DNA from: Opitutaceae bacterium
GTDB lineage: Bacteria > Verrucomicrobiota > Verrucomicrobiia > Opitutales > Opitutaceae
Direction of reading: 5' to 3'
Length of the DNA stretch: 64,000 nucleotides
NCBI GenBank assembly: GCA_041395105.1
Contig: JAWLBB010000001.1
Location: 1,453,501-1,517,500, forward strand
This document shows positions 29,447-38,556 of the stretch, piece after piece. Under the pieces are notes generated by a model that saw only the letters and a program-made list of their open reading frames with translations, ran no database searches and was not told the DNA's origin. The translations under genes and the position numbers were made by a program. Every line of letters starts with the position of its first letter. The stretch's first letter is position 1.

Positions 29447-31204
29447 TCACCCCCCGATCGGGACGATGTCGGGATCGAAGGAGACCGTCAGGCGATAGAC
29501 ATGCCCCGGGCGCATGATCAGGGGATGATCGCGAACCAGGCTCTGGAGATAGTGAATGTTGCCGTAGGCGCTGCGGTAGGCCGGGTTGTTGGTGACAACG
29601 TCCGTTTCATCCCAGACCCCCTGGAAGTCGTCCTTGAGGACGGCGCAGCGCAGACCCTCGGGCCCAAGCGTGGGGGAGGAATCCAGCCGGTAGGTCGAAT
29701 GCGGTCCCCCGATGGCGAGCATGTAGCGGAAGTGGTCGAGGCGAACCTGGGATTTGACCGTGAAGATGAAGTCGCTGGTCACCTTGTTGCCGGCGAAGGT
29801 CCAGCTGACCTTGCAGTTCCCGATGCCCGAGATGACCTTCTCCTCGGTATTGATCAACTCGGGCTGTTCATAGCGGAAGTAGAAGGAATTGCGCATTCCC
29901 AGACCGGTGACACAGCGGCGGCCGTAGAAAGCCGGAATGAACTTGTTCTCTCCGATGGTCAGCTCAGGGAGCATGATCGGCAGGTAGACATTGCTCGGCC
30001 AGTCAAAGACACCCGGGGAGTGGGGAAAGGTCAGGTGATCCGCCGTGAGTCTGGCGCCGGAACTGGTCAGGGGCATCTGGATATGCAGACCGGACTCGGG
30101 ATTGCGGTAGAGAAAGACGCCCTGTTCCTTGCGGTTGGACTTGTCGAAGATGACGAAACGTCCGGCCACGCGGGCCTCTTCGCCCGTTCCGACCGCCGGC
30201 GTGGGGATCGTCTTGGCGAGACGGGACCATTGGCAGAGGTAGCGCGCGCCGTCGAAATTGGCCATCCGCGTGGTGTGGTTGACCGCAGTGGTCCGCTCCG
30301 CATCCCGGATGACGAGATACCCGTGTTCCTGGTCGAGGTAGGTGACGAAAAAGAAGTAGAAGAGCCGCCGGAGGATTTCGTAGTACTGGGTCCTCTGCTC
30401 GTCGGGAATCCAGTTGTCGCGGAACGACTGCATCAGAAGGCTGATGCAGTGCATCTGGCCGTAGGCTCCGCCGTGGCTGCTGAATGACCAGCCGAGACCG
30501 TCCTGGCGTACCAGATCGGGCAGCATCTTCACATACTTCTCGGCGAAGGTCCTCAGGCTGGGGAGCTTCCGGTCGCGCAGGCTCTGATTGGAGTGGAGCT
30601 GCAGGGCCTGGCGGATGAAGACAAACGACATCACCCCGTAAAGGTTGAAAGCGCCTCCTAGGCCATCGGAATGGTCGTCGAAGAAATTGGCTGAACTGGT
30701 CTCCTGAATCCGCTCAATGAACCGCTCGATCAGCCGCCCGGTCTCATCCTTCTTGGAGAGCCCGAGGCTGAAACGGGCCACCGCCTTCGAAATGTTGAAG
30801 ACCTGCCAGTGGTTGTTGTAATCGCTGCGATGGAGCAGGAGTTTGTCGAGGCGCTGGCGGGTTTCGTCGACCAGGCGTTCCCAGACCGGATTGCGCTCCT
30901 TGGACGGGCCGAAGGAGAGCAGGCCGAGAGCCGCGTAGGACAGGCCGTTTTCTTCCGCCGGCTCGTAGAAGGCCTGGGCGGTGATGCAGCGTGCGGCGAG
31001 GTCGACCAGGTCGATCCCGTTCAGGGTCGTTTCGCCGGTGGCGCGGAAGTATTCGCCGATGGCCAGTGCCGCATGCCCCGGTTCATCGGCTCGTGGCTGT
31101 TCACCGGCGACCGGCGAAATTGTGCCATCCTGGTTGATCGAGTCCAGATTATGACCAAGCATGGACTTGGCCATGTCGAGGCACTGTTCGGAAAAGTTCT
31201 GCAT
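29447..31204 (-). CDS. Large hypothetical protein, possibly all-alpha plus beta-sandwich
   Basis: A 585-residue protein with no signal peptide. The first 330 residues look mostly helical with repeated aromatic and acidic motifs (YNNHWQVFNISKAVARFSLG, SDGLGGAFNLYG, GWSFSSHGGAYGQMHCISLL). The last 250 look beta-rich (LHIQMPLTSSGARLT, YFRYEQPELINTEEKV, VRLDHFRYMLAIGG). An alpha toroid followed by a beta sandwich is the plan of heparinase- and alginate-lyase-type enzymes, but no catalytic motif could be placed, so this is only a suggestion. The conserved look of WSFSSHGGAYGQMH makes it the best candidate active-site segment. It lies between rho and hisF, all on the same strand. Confidence 0.7.
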   Translation of the reverse strand: MQNFSEQCLDMAKSMLGHNLDSINQDGTISPVAGEQPRADEPGHAALAIGEYFRATGETTLNGIDLVDLAARCITAQAFYEPAEENGLSYAALGLLSFGPSKERNPVWERLVDETRQRLDKLLLHRSDYNNHWQVFNISKAVARFSLGLSKKDETGRLIERFIERIQETSSANFFDDHSDGLGGAFNLYGVMSFVFIRQALQLHSNQSLRDRKLPSLRTFAEKYVKMLPDLVRQDGLGWSFSSHGGAYGQMHCISLLMQSFRDNWIPDEQRTQYYEILRRLFYFFFVTYLDQEHGYLVIRDAERTTAVNHTTRMANFDGARYLCQWSRLAKTIPTPAVGTGEEARVAGRFVIFDKSNRKEQGVFLYRNPESGLHIQMPLTSSGARLTADHLTFPHSPGVFDWPSNVYLPIMLPELTIGENKFIPAFYGRRCVTGLGMRNSFYFRYEQPELINTEEKVISGIGNCKVSWTFAGNKVTSDFIFTVKSQVRLDHFRYMLAIGGPHSTYRLDSSPTLGPEGLRCAVLKDDFQGVWDETDVVTNNPAYRSAYGNIHYLQSLVRDHPLIMRPGHVYRLTVSFDPDIVPIGG

Positions 31205-31350
31205 GAACGGGTTTGTGGCGTGGCGTCGGATCCCCTCAAAAAGCCGTAAACGGCACAGGGAAAACCCCTTTTGTTTCTGTTTCTCCTGCGTTGATCAAGC
31301 GTGAATTTCTGAGGCAGCCCCTGAGGTTCGAGAGAAAGCCCCTGCCAGTG

Positions 31351-32487
31351 CTAGCGGGTAATCAGCCGGATGAATTCGTCGTTGTTCTTGGTCTTGGACA
31401 GGCGGGTGACCATGGTTTCGGCCGCATCCTCAATCCTCAGAGGCACGAGGGCCCGGCGGAAGAAGTGGATGGCCTCAAGCCTCGCCGCATCGATGAGGAG
31501 TTCCTCGCGGCGGGTTCCGGAGGAGGCGATGTTCATGGCGGGAAAGATGCGCATGTCGGCGACTTTCCGGTCGAGGACCATCTCCATGTTGCCGGTCCCC
31601 TTGAATTCCTGAAAAATCATCTCATCCATGCGGCTGCCGGTCTCGACCAGGGCGGAGGCGATGATTGTCAGGCTGCCGGCCTCTTCGGTGTTGCGGGCGG
31701 CGGCGAAAAGTTGGCGGGGTTTTTCCAGGGCGCGGATATCCAGACCGCCGGACATGGTGCGCCCGCCGCTGGATCGGGCCGAGTTGTGCGCCCGGGCCAG
31801 TCGGGTGATCGAATCGAGCATGATCACGACATCCTTGCCCACTTCGACCAGTCGCTTGGCCCGTTCGATGGCCAGATCGGCCACCCGGAGATGGTTGGCC
31901 AGGTTCTCGTCGTTGGACGATGCCCAGACCTCGGCCGGAACGTTGCGTCGCATGTCGGTCACCTCCTCGGGACGTTCGTCCACGAGCAGCATCATGACAT
32001 GGCATTCCGGGTGGTTCTCGAGCGCCCCAAGGGCGATATCCCGAAGCAAAGTCGTCTTCCCGGTCCGCGGAGGCGCGACAATCAGTCCCCGCTGACCTTT
32101 GCCGATCGGGCAGAAGAGGTCCGTCGCCCGGACCGTCATCTTGCCGTCCTTGGTCTCAAGCTTGATCTGCTCCTCCGGCGTGATGGTGGTCAGTTGCGCG
32201 AAATCCAGGAGCTTTCGGCGCTCATCGACACTCAAGCCGTCGATCGACTCGATGAAGCGGACCTTGGGGTTGGGGAAGCGGTCGTCGGCGATGGCGGAGG
32301 CCACGATGTGGTTGCCCGGCTTCATCTTGAAGCGCCGGATCAGTTCGCGGGGCACGAAAGGATCGGTCGGCCGGGGGCGGCCGTTGCGTTCGGGGTCGAG
32401 AAGGGATCCGGTCTTGTTGTTGGCAATCTCGAGGATGCCTTCGACCGTGATGCTGTTCTCGTTTTGATTCGGTTCTGTTTCGTCCAT
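31351..32487 (-). CDS. rho: Transcription termination factor Rho (short form)
   Basis: Rho is the hexameric RNA helicase that ends transcription. From ATG 32487 the protein has 378 residues against about 419 in E. coli. The shortfall is at the N-terminus: the helical N-terminal subdomain is missing and the protein starts near the cold-shock-type RNA-binding domain (ITVEGILEIANNKTG). The ATPase core is complete: Walker A GLIVAPPRTGKTTLLRDIA (about residue 135), LLVDERPEEVTDMRR, VIMLDSITRLARAHN and the Q/R-loop region RTMSGGLDIRALEKPRQLF. It is divergent from acsA across 232 bases with several GAAC/GTTC dyads. Confidence 0.96.
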   Translation of the reverse strand: MDETEPNQNENSITVEGILEIANNKTGSLLDPERNGRPRPTDPFVPRELIRRFKMKPGNHIVASAIADDRFPNPKVRFIESIDGLSVDERRKLLDFAQLTTITPEEQIKLETKDGKMTVRATDLFCPIGKGQRGLIVAPPRTGKTTLLRDIALGALENHPECHVMMLLVDERPEEVTDMRRNVPAEVWASSNDENLANHLRVADLAIERAKRLVEVGKDVVIMLDSITRLARAHNSARSSGGRTMSGGLDIRALEKPRQLFAAARNTEEAGSLTIIASALVETGSRMDEMIFQEFKGTGNMEMVLDRKVADMRIFPAMNIASSGTRREELLIDAARLEAIHFFRRALVPLRIEDAAETMVTRLSKTKNNDEFIRLITR

Positions 32488-32550
32488 GGATCTGAGCGGA
32501 AAGCCTGATCGGAATGCGGCAAAGCACACCTGGCAGACGGGTCCGGAATC

Positions 32551-32626
32551 GTTCGAACTACTTGCCCGAGTGAACGCCGTTCACTAGGCTGGCAGTGCGA
32601 AAGAAATGGTGAACGACGTATCGTTC
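32551..32626. promoter_or_regulatory. Three GTTC/GAAC dyads between rho and acsA
   Basis: Three symmetric sites lie in 76 bases: GTTCGAAC (32551-32558), GTGAACG-C-CGTTCAC (32570-32584) and GAACGA-CGTA-TCGTTC (32611-32626). All share the GAAC/GTTC core. Their place in a divergent promoter region suggests binding of a dimeric regulator for acsA, rho or both. A related GAAC-rich stretch is at 7959-7980 upstream of the HNH gene. Confidence 0.45.
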
Positions 32627-32719
32627 GGGGAATGAAAAACTGGTGAGGCTTGACCCGATAACTCCTTATGGCTCAATGAAGTCGCCAGGTTCCCCAATTC
32701 ACTGATAGAAGGTTACCCG

Positions 32720-34666
<1,947 letters not shown>

Positions 34667-35564
34667 GGGCAGAAGAAAGATCGGAGATCGGCCTCCGGCC
34701 TCGAGATAGATCGAAGGTCAGAGATCGGCCTATTCCCGTGTAGCCCCGGCACTCCGTTGCCGGGGTTCCGCCGCAAATTGAAGGCCAGGCACTCCACCAC
34801 CCGGCACCCTTGTGTTAAGTCGCCAGCGTCGGCACCCCAGAATCTGCACCCCAGCGCTGACTCGACCCTGAAACCCCGGCCCCTGTGCCAGTCGGCGGAG
34901 CCCCCCGCCCCGCTCCAGCCGATCCGCTCCCTTACCCATTCCGGGCTTAGGTCCAAAGCCCATTTGTAACATAATACGTTACAAACTGGATTAATTTGTT
35001 TATCACCAATAGGATAATTCATCACACTCGTGATGGGTGGCAAACGAGGCAGTCCTGCCAAACCGGCCGTAGGCGCATCTCCAGAACTCCCGCGCGGGAG
35101 TTTTGTAACCCAATACGTTACAAATCTCCGGATCGCACGGGAAAATCGAATCCACCGTGAGGAGTCGCTTGGATGCGATATGGTTTGCGCATGCTTTGGG
35201 CCCCTCTTCTCTAGACCCTCCTGCACAACGGGCCTTTGTAACGTATTATGTTACAAATTGCCTTGGAATGACGGAGTTTAGCAAGCGGTGCACGAGGAGG
35301 AGGGGTGGAAAGGACCGGAGGCCTGGGCTTCGATTGATTGAGAACGCGGGGATTTGTAACGTATTATGTTACAAATGGGTCGGGTGCTGGAGGGGTCTGA
35401 AGGGGGGCAGTATGGTCGGTTGGGGGGCGTGTTGGCGGGGAGGGGATTGTAGATTTTGGGGGATTTCGGTGGGTTGCCCCTGAAAACAAGGTCTTGGCCT
35501 TTGGCTCGGGAGGGGTATAGAAACCAGACTCCCCGACGATTCGATAATCAGACTTCAACGCTCG
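34667..35564. other. Long non-coding region between acsA and the prepilin cassette
   Basis: About 900 bases with no credible gene. The first 70 are a low-complexity GATCGGAGATCGGCC-type stretch. The rest carries the four-copy palindrome array (34963-35375), separated by 95-116 bases of unrelated sequence, plus a small dyad CATCAC-ACTC-GTGATG at 35020-35035. AT content rises around the first palindromes. The region probably includes the cassette promoter. Confidence 0.6.
34963..35375. repeat. Array of four 23-bp palindromes (TTTGTAAC-N7-GTTACAAA)
   Basis: Copies lie at 34963-34985, 35102-35124, 35235-35257 and 35353-35375. Every copy keeps both 8-bp arms exactly. The 7-base centres are ATAATAC, CCAATAC, GTATTAT and GTATTAT. 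ATAATAC is the reverse complement of GTATTAT, so copies 1 and 2 point one way and copies 3 and 4 the other. Start-to-start spacing is 139, 133 and 118 bases. The spacers share no sequence. No other copy was noticed in the window. Confidence 0.9.
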
Positions 35565-36203
35565 ATGGCCTATTCTTCCGAGATCAACCCGGTCCGGTTC
35601 CCGGTCCCTACATCCGTTCGTCGGATGCGGTCGGGCAGGGGTGATCGCGGTTGGACCCTGATCGAGATTCTGATGGTCCTGACCATCATCGCGATTCTCG
35701 TAGGCATTACGCTGGGGGTGTCGACGGGTGTTCATCGGCGAACGGCCATCGGTCGAGCGAAGGCGAATCTGGCGGTGTTGAGCACGGCACTGGAGGCCTA
35801 CCGGACCCAGTATGGAGACTATCCTTGGATTCCGGCCGCCTTCCCCTCTGGAATCTCCAGCAATGAAGAGCTTCTCTTTAATGCACTGGCCGGGAAAGTG
35901 GGTCCGAAAGGTGCTTCGCTGAACGGGAAGGTCTTTGTCGATCTTTCGCGGATGAATCTGCAAAATGAGACTCTCCCGGACCCCGGTAATTCTCTTTCGG
36001 TATCCAATACGTTTATTGACCCATGGGGCCAATCCTTCCGCTATTTCCATAAGGAGGAAGGAAGTGAGGGCGATTGGGACAGCCCTGCCTTTCGTCTGTT
36101 TTCGGTCGGGGTCGACGGACTCTCCGATGATCCGGATTCTTCCGGCCTGGTGGACTACGAAACGGCCAAGAACCTCGATAATGTGTATGCCGGGAAGAAT
36201 TGA
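35565..36203 (+). CDS. GspG-like prepilin (type II pseudopilin), first cassette gene
   Basis: A 212-residue type IV prepilin-like protein. The cleavage and helix motif is DRG-WTLIEILMVLTIIAILVG, about 28 residues in, with the conserved Glu five residues after the Gly. The remainder has the major-pseudopilin plan: LAVLSTALEAYRTQYGDYPW, then FIDPWGQSFRYFH and FRLFSVGVDGLSDDPD, the usual C-terminal GspG signature. It would be processed by a prepilin peptidase and assembled in the inner membrane. It opens a run of five overlapping genes and lies after the palindrome array. Confidence 0.85.
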   Translation: MAYSSEINPVRFPVPTSVRRMRSGRGDRGWTLIEILMVLTIIAILVGITLGVSTGVHRRTAIGRAKANLAVLSTALEAYRTQYGDYPWIPAAFPSGISSNEELLFNALAGKVGPKGASLNGKVFVDLSRMNLQNETLPDPGNSLSVSNTFIDPWGQSFRYFHKEEGSEGDWDSPAFRLFSVGVDGLSDDPDSSGLVDYETAKNLDNVYAGKN

Positions 36204-36852
36204 GGTTGAATCGATTCATGGTTCGAAAGCGCGTGGATTCACGCTGATCGAGCTTCTGGCTGTCATCGGCCTGATTACCGTCATTCTTGGTGTTCTTTCC
36301 TTCTCACTCGAAGGAGGTGGAACGGCAGTGGGTCTGCAGAATGGACAGGCGATGGTGAGTTCACTGGTCTCGGCGGCAAGGGGCAAGGCGGCCTTGACCG
36401 GAAATGGATCGCGCCTTGTACTTGTCGCCGACGCCGACCATCCCAACGAGTATCTTCGCTGTCTGGCTGTTCTATACATAGATCAATCGGGGAGTTGGGT
36501 CCAGAATGATGACTTGGTCTACCTCCCTGAGAGTATCGGTGTGGTTCCTCCGGATTCCGTCACCGTGCCGGTGGTCGACGGGATTGTCTGGGGAACGGCT
36601 GAAGTATCCGAGTTTTCATCGGGTTCGACCATGTCGGTAGAAATCGACGGACATTTGATGGATTGCTGGTACGTGTCATTCACCTCCAGAGGGACGGTTG
36701 ATGGGTCGGGGTTGCAGATCGTGCTTTCCACTGTTCAGCGAACTGCCGACGGCTTTGCCTTTGATAATCCATCCAATATGAGGGGGCTCAGAATCAGCAG
36801 TTATGGTGTCCAGACATTGATTGATGGCGCTGACGGCTTTCCATCGGGATGA
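36181..36852 (+). CDS. Prepilin-like protein (Verru_Chthon cassette protein D type)
   Basis: A 223-residue protein with the prepilin motif [20 protein letters not shown] near the N-terminus, followed by a variable beta-rich domain (RLVLVADADHPNEYLRCLAV). The start ATG 36181 (or 36187) overlaps the end of the preceding gene by about 20 bases, and the stop overlaps the next start as ATGA at 36849-36852. The short leader before the GFTLIE motif supports this start over codons further upstream. GspH-type minor pseudopilins have this form. Assignment to cassette protein D rests on gene order and general form. Confidence 0.78.
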   Translation: MCMPGRIEVESIHGSKARGFTLIELLAVIGLITVILGVLSFSLEGGGTAVGLQNGQAMVSSLVSAARGKAALTGNGSRLVLVADADHPNEYLRCLAVLYIDQSGSWVQNDDLVYLPESIGVVPPDSVTVPVVDGIVWGTAEVSEFSSGSTMSVEIDGHLMDCWYVSFTSRGTVDGSGLQIVLSTVQRTADGFAFDNPSNMRGLRISSYGVQTLIDGADGFPSG

Positions 36853-37463
36853 TCAAGGGGCTGGATAAGGGTTTCTCACTGATCGAAGTCGCCCTAGCGG
36901 TGGGCGTCATGGCGTTGGGCATGGTCGCGGTGGTCGCCCTGATCGTTCCGAGTGCTGGACGTGGCGTGGAGGTTTCCGATGCAGCCACCGCGGCCCGGTT
37001 GGTCGAAGGGATCAATCAGGAACTCAGGCGTATCGGGTTTGAAGAGGTCAGGGATGCCGTTGTTGGATCGGGGGGCGGTGAGAACAATCTGATCTGGTTG
37101 GTCGCGACCAAAGACGGAAGTCGAATCCTTCGGTCTGGCCGCACACCCGGAGAGGCAAGTCCGCAGGATTGGGATGCCGAAAACAGTCTTGCTGAGACCA
37201 TCACTCCCGGGATTGCCCAGCGTGATCGTTATTTTCTGATCGGACTTTCGCGTTTGACGACCGTTGCCACCGACCCCCTGTATTACACAACGGCCCGGGG
37301 ATTTCTGGCTCTAAAGGTCATGGTCACCTGGCCCTATATGGTTCCGAATGACGAGGGGGATTACGACGGTGTCACTAATTGGAATGACCCCAAGGTGGCC
37401 GGTGTAGAGGCGGATGAAAAGCAGCGGACATCCCTTCTTCTGACGGCCTCTGTGCGCAGATGA
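36849..37463 (+). CDS. Prepilin-like protein (Verru_Chthon cassette protein B type)
   Basis: A 204-residue protein whose N-terminus is KGFSLIEVALAVGVMALGMV, a GspI/PilV-like prepilin motif with the conserved Glu. The rest is a variable domain with YFLIGLSRLTTVATDPLYYT and LKVMVTWPYMVPNDEGDY, where the strand before the C-terminus resembles minor-pilin beta sheets. It overlaps its upstream neighbour by four bases and its downstream neighbour by four bases, so translation is coupled across the cassette. Function in assembly is inferred from family only. Confidence 0.78.
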   Translation: MIKGLDKGFSLIEVALAVGVMALGMVAVVALIVPSAGRGVEVSDAATAARLVEGINQELRRIGFEEVRDAVVGSGGGENNLIWLVATKDGSRILRSGRTPGEASPQDWDAENSLAETITPGIAQRDRYFLIGLSRLTTVATDPLYYTTARGFLALKVMVTWPYMVPNDEGDYDGVTNWNDPKVAGVEADEKQRTSLLLTASVRR

Positions 37464-38556
37464 AGATGGAATACCGTTCCGTATTTCCGAGAGAGGTTGA
37501 TCGGGACAACCGACAATCCGGATTCACACTCGTCGAGCTGATGGTGGCTTCGGGAATCACCATCTTTCTGGTCAGCCTTTGGTGGCCATGATCTCGGCGG
37601 TCACTTCAGGTTGGCAGAGAATCCAGGGGTCACTATCAACGGAATCGCAGGCTAGGCTGATTTTGGACCAGTTGGCCTCGGATCTGGAGGGCGCCGTTTT
37701 CAAGCCGGATGGAGCGGTCTGGCTGGCGTTTTCCGTAGAGACGGCGGCCGTTGCGGATACCTATCTGGACAGCCACGGATGGCAGTATGAGCTACGAGCT
37801 TCCCTGCCATCGCATACCGTCCTGATCAAACCGGCGAATGATGATCCCGAGAGCTTGACCTTGAATGCGCCAGATCTCTCCGACGCTCGCTACGGCCAAG
37901 CGGGGGGGTGGTTGCGATTCTTCACCGGTCATCAGGATTCCAATACGGAATTGCGTGATCTCTCGGCACCTACCGCCGTGTCCTATCAGATTGTACGGCG
38001 AAATGTATCCGGCGGGAACAACAACAATCCGGATTCTAATCCCGCCGAAATCCGCTATCTTTTCTATCGGTCGGTAGTCAGACAGACTTCATCAGCAAGT
38101 GGTCGCGATGGGTCCTTTGAGACGGGATTCGACCTGACAATGACAGCGGGAACGGGCTACTACGATGCGACTGACAGTTACGAGGGCGATCCTGGAAATG
38201 TGATCAAGCCGCATACGAATTCACTTCTTGCAAACAACGTGATCGATTTTGGGGTTCGTTTTTATGTTCTGGACGGAGGCGGCCTCCGGCTGGTGTTTCC
38301 GGCGGATGGATCCGGAGGGTTGGCCAATCAAGTCGTCGATCCGGATCATTTGGCGACGGTTTCGGTCGCCGGGGATGCGGGGCGGTTTCCTGATGTGATC
38401 GAGGTGATGGTCCGGATTCTGACCGATGAAGGGGCCCGCGAAATTCAGAATTTGGAAGCAGGGCGAATTGAGGGGGATTGGTGGGAGATCGCTGATGCGA
38501 ACTCCCGTGTCTTTACTCGGCGGATCCAGACCGTCGGACGCTTTCCCGTGCGATGA
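37460..38556 (+). pseudogene. Frameshifted prepilin-like gene (Verru_Chthon cassette protein C type)
   Basis: From ATG 37460, which overlaps the preceding stop, the frame encodes a leader and the prepilin motif QSGFTLVELMVASGITIFLV, then hits TGA at 37589. The next frame, open from 37579 to 38556, carries the natural continuation LVAMISAVTSGWQRIQGSL and a 300-residue GspJ/PilW-like body ending VFTRRIQTVGRFPVR. One extra T in the TTT run at 37578-37580 would join the halves into a protein of about 365 residues. Without repair the body loses its membrane helix and would not be exported. The break may be a real mutation or a homopolymer error. Confidence 0.85.

Noticed and set aside
28556..30487. 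643-residue open frame on the plus strand
   Set aside because: It lies antisense to hisF and the 29447-31204 gene, crosses their boundary, and its residues show no family features. High GC makes such antisense frames common.
31213..32508. 431-residue open frame on the plus strand opposite rho
   Set aside because: rho is unmistakable on the other strand; the frame is its shadow.
34963..35375. CRISPR array
   Set aside because: Repeats are only four, palindromic, in two orientations, and spacers are 95-116 bases; no cas genes are present.
37571..37590. Programmed frameshift signal
   Set aside because: Only a TTT run with no classic slippery heptamer or downstream structure was seen; mutation or sequencing error is simpler.
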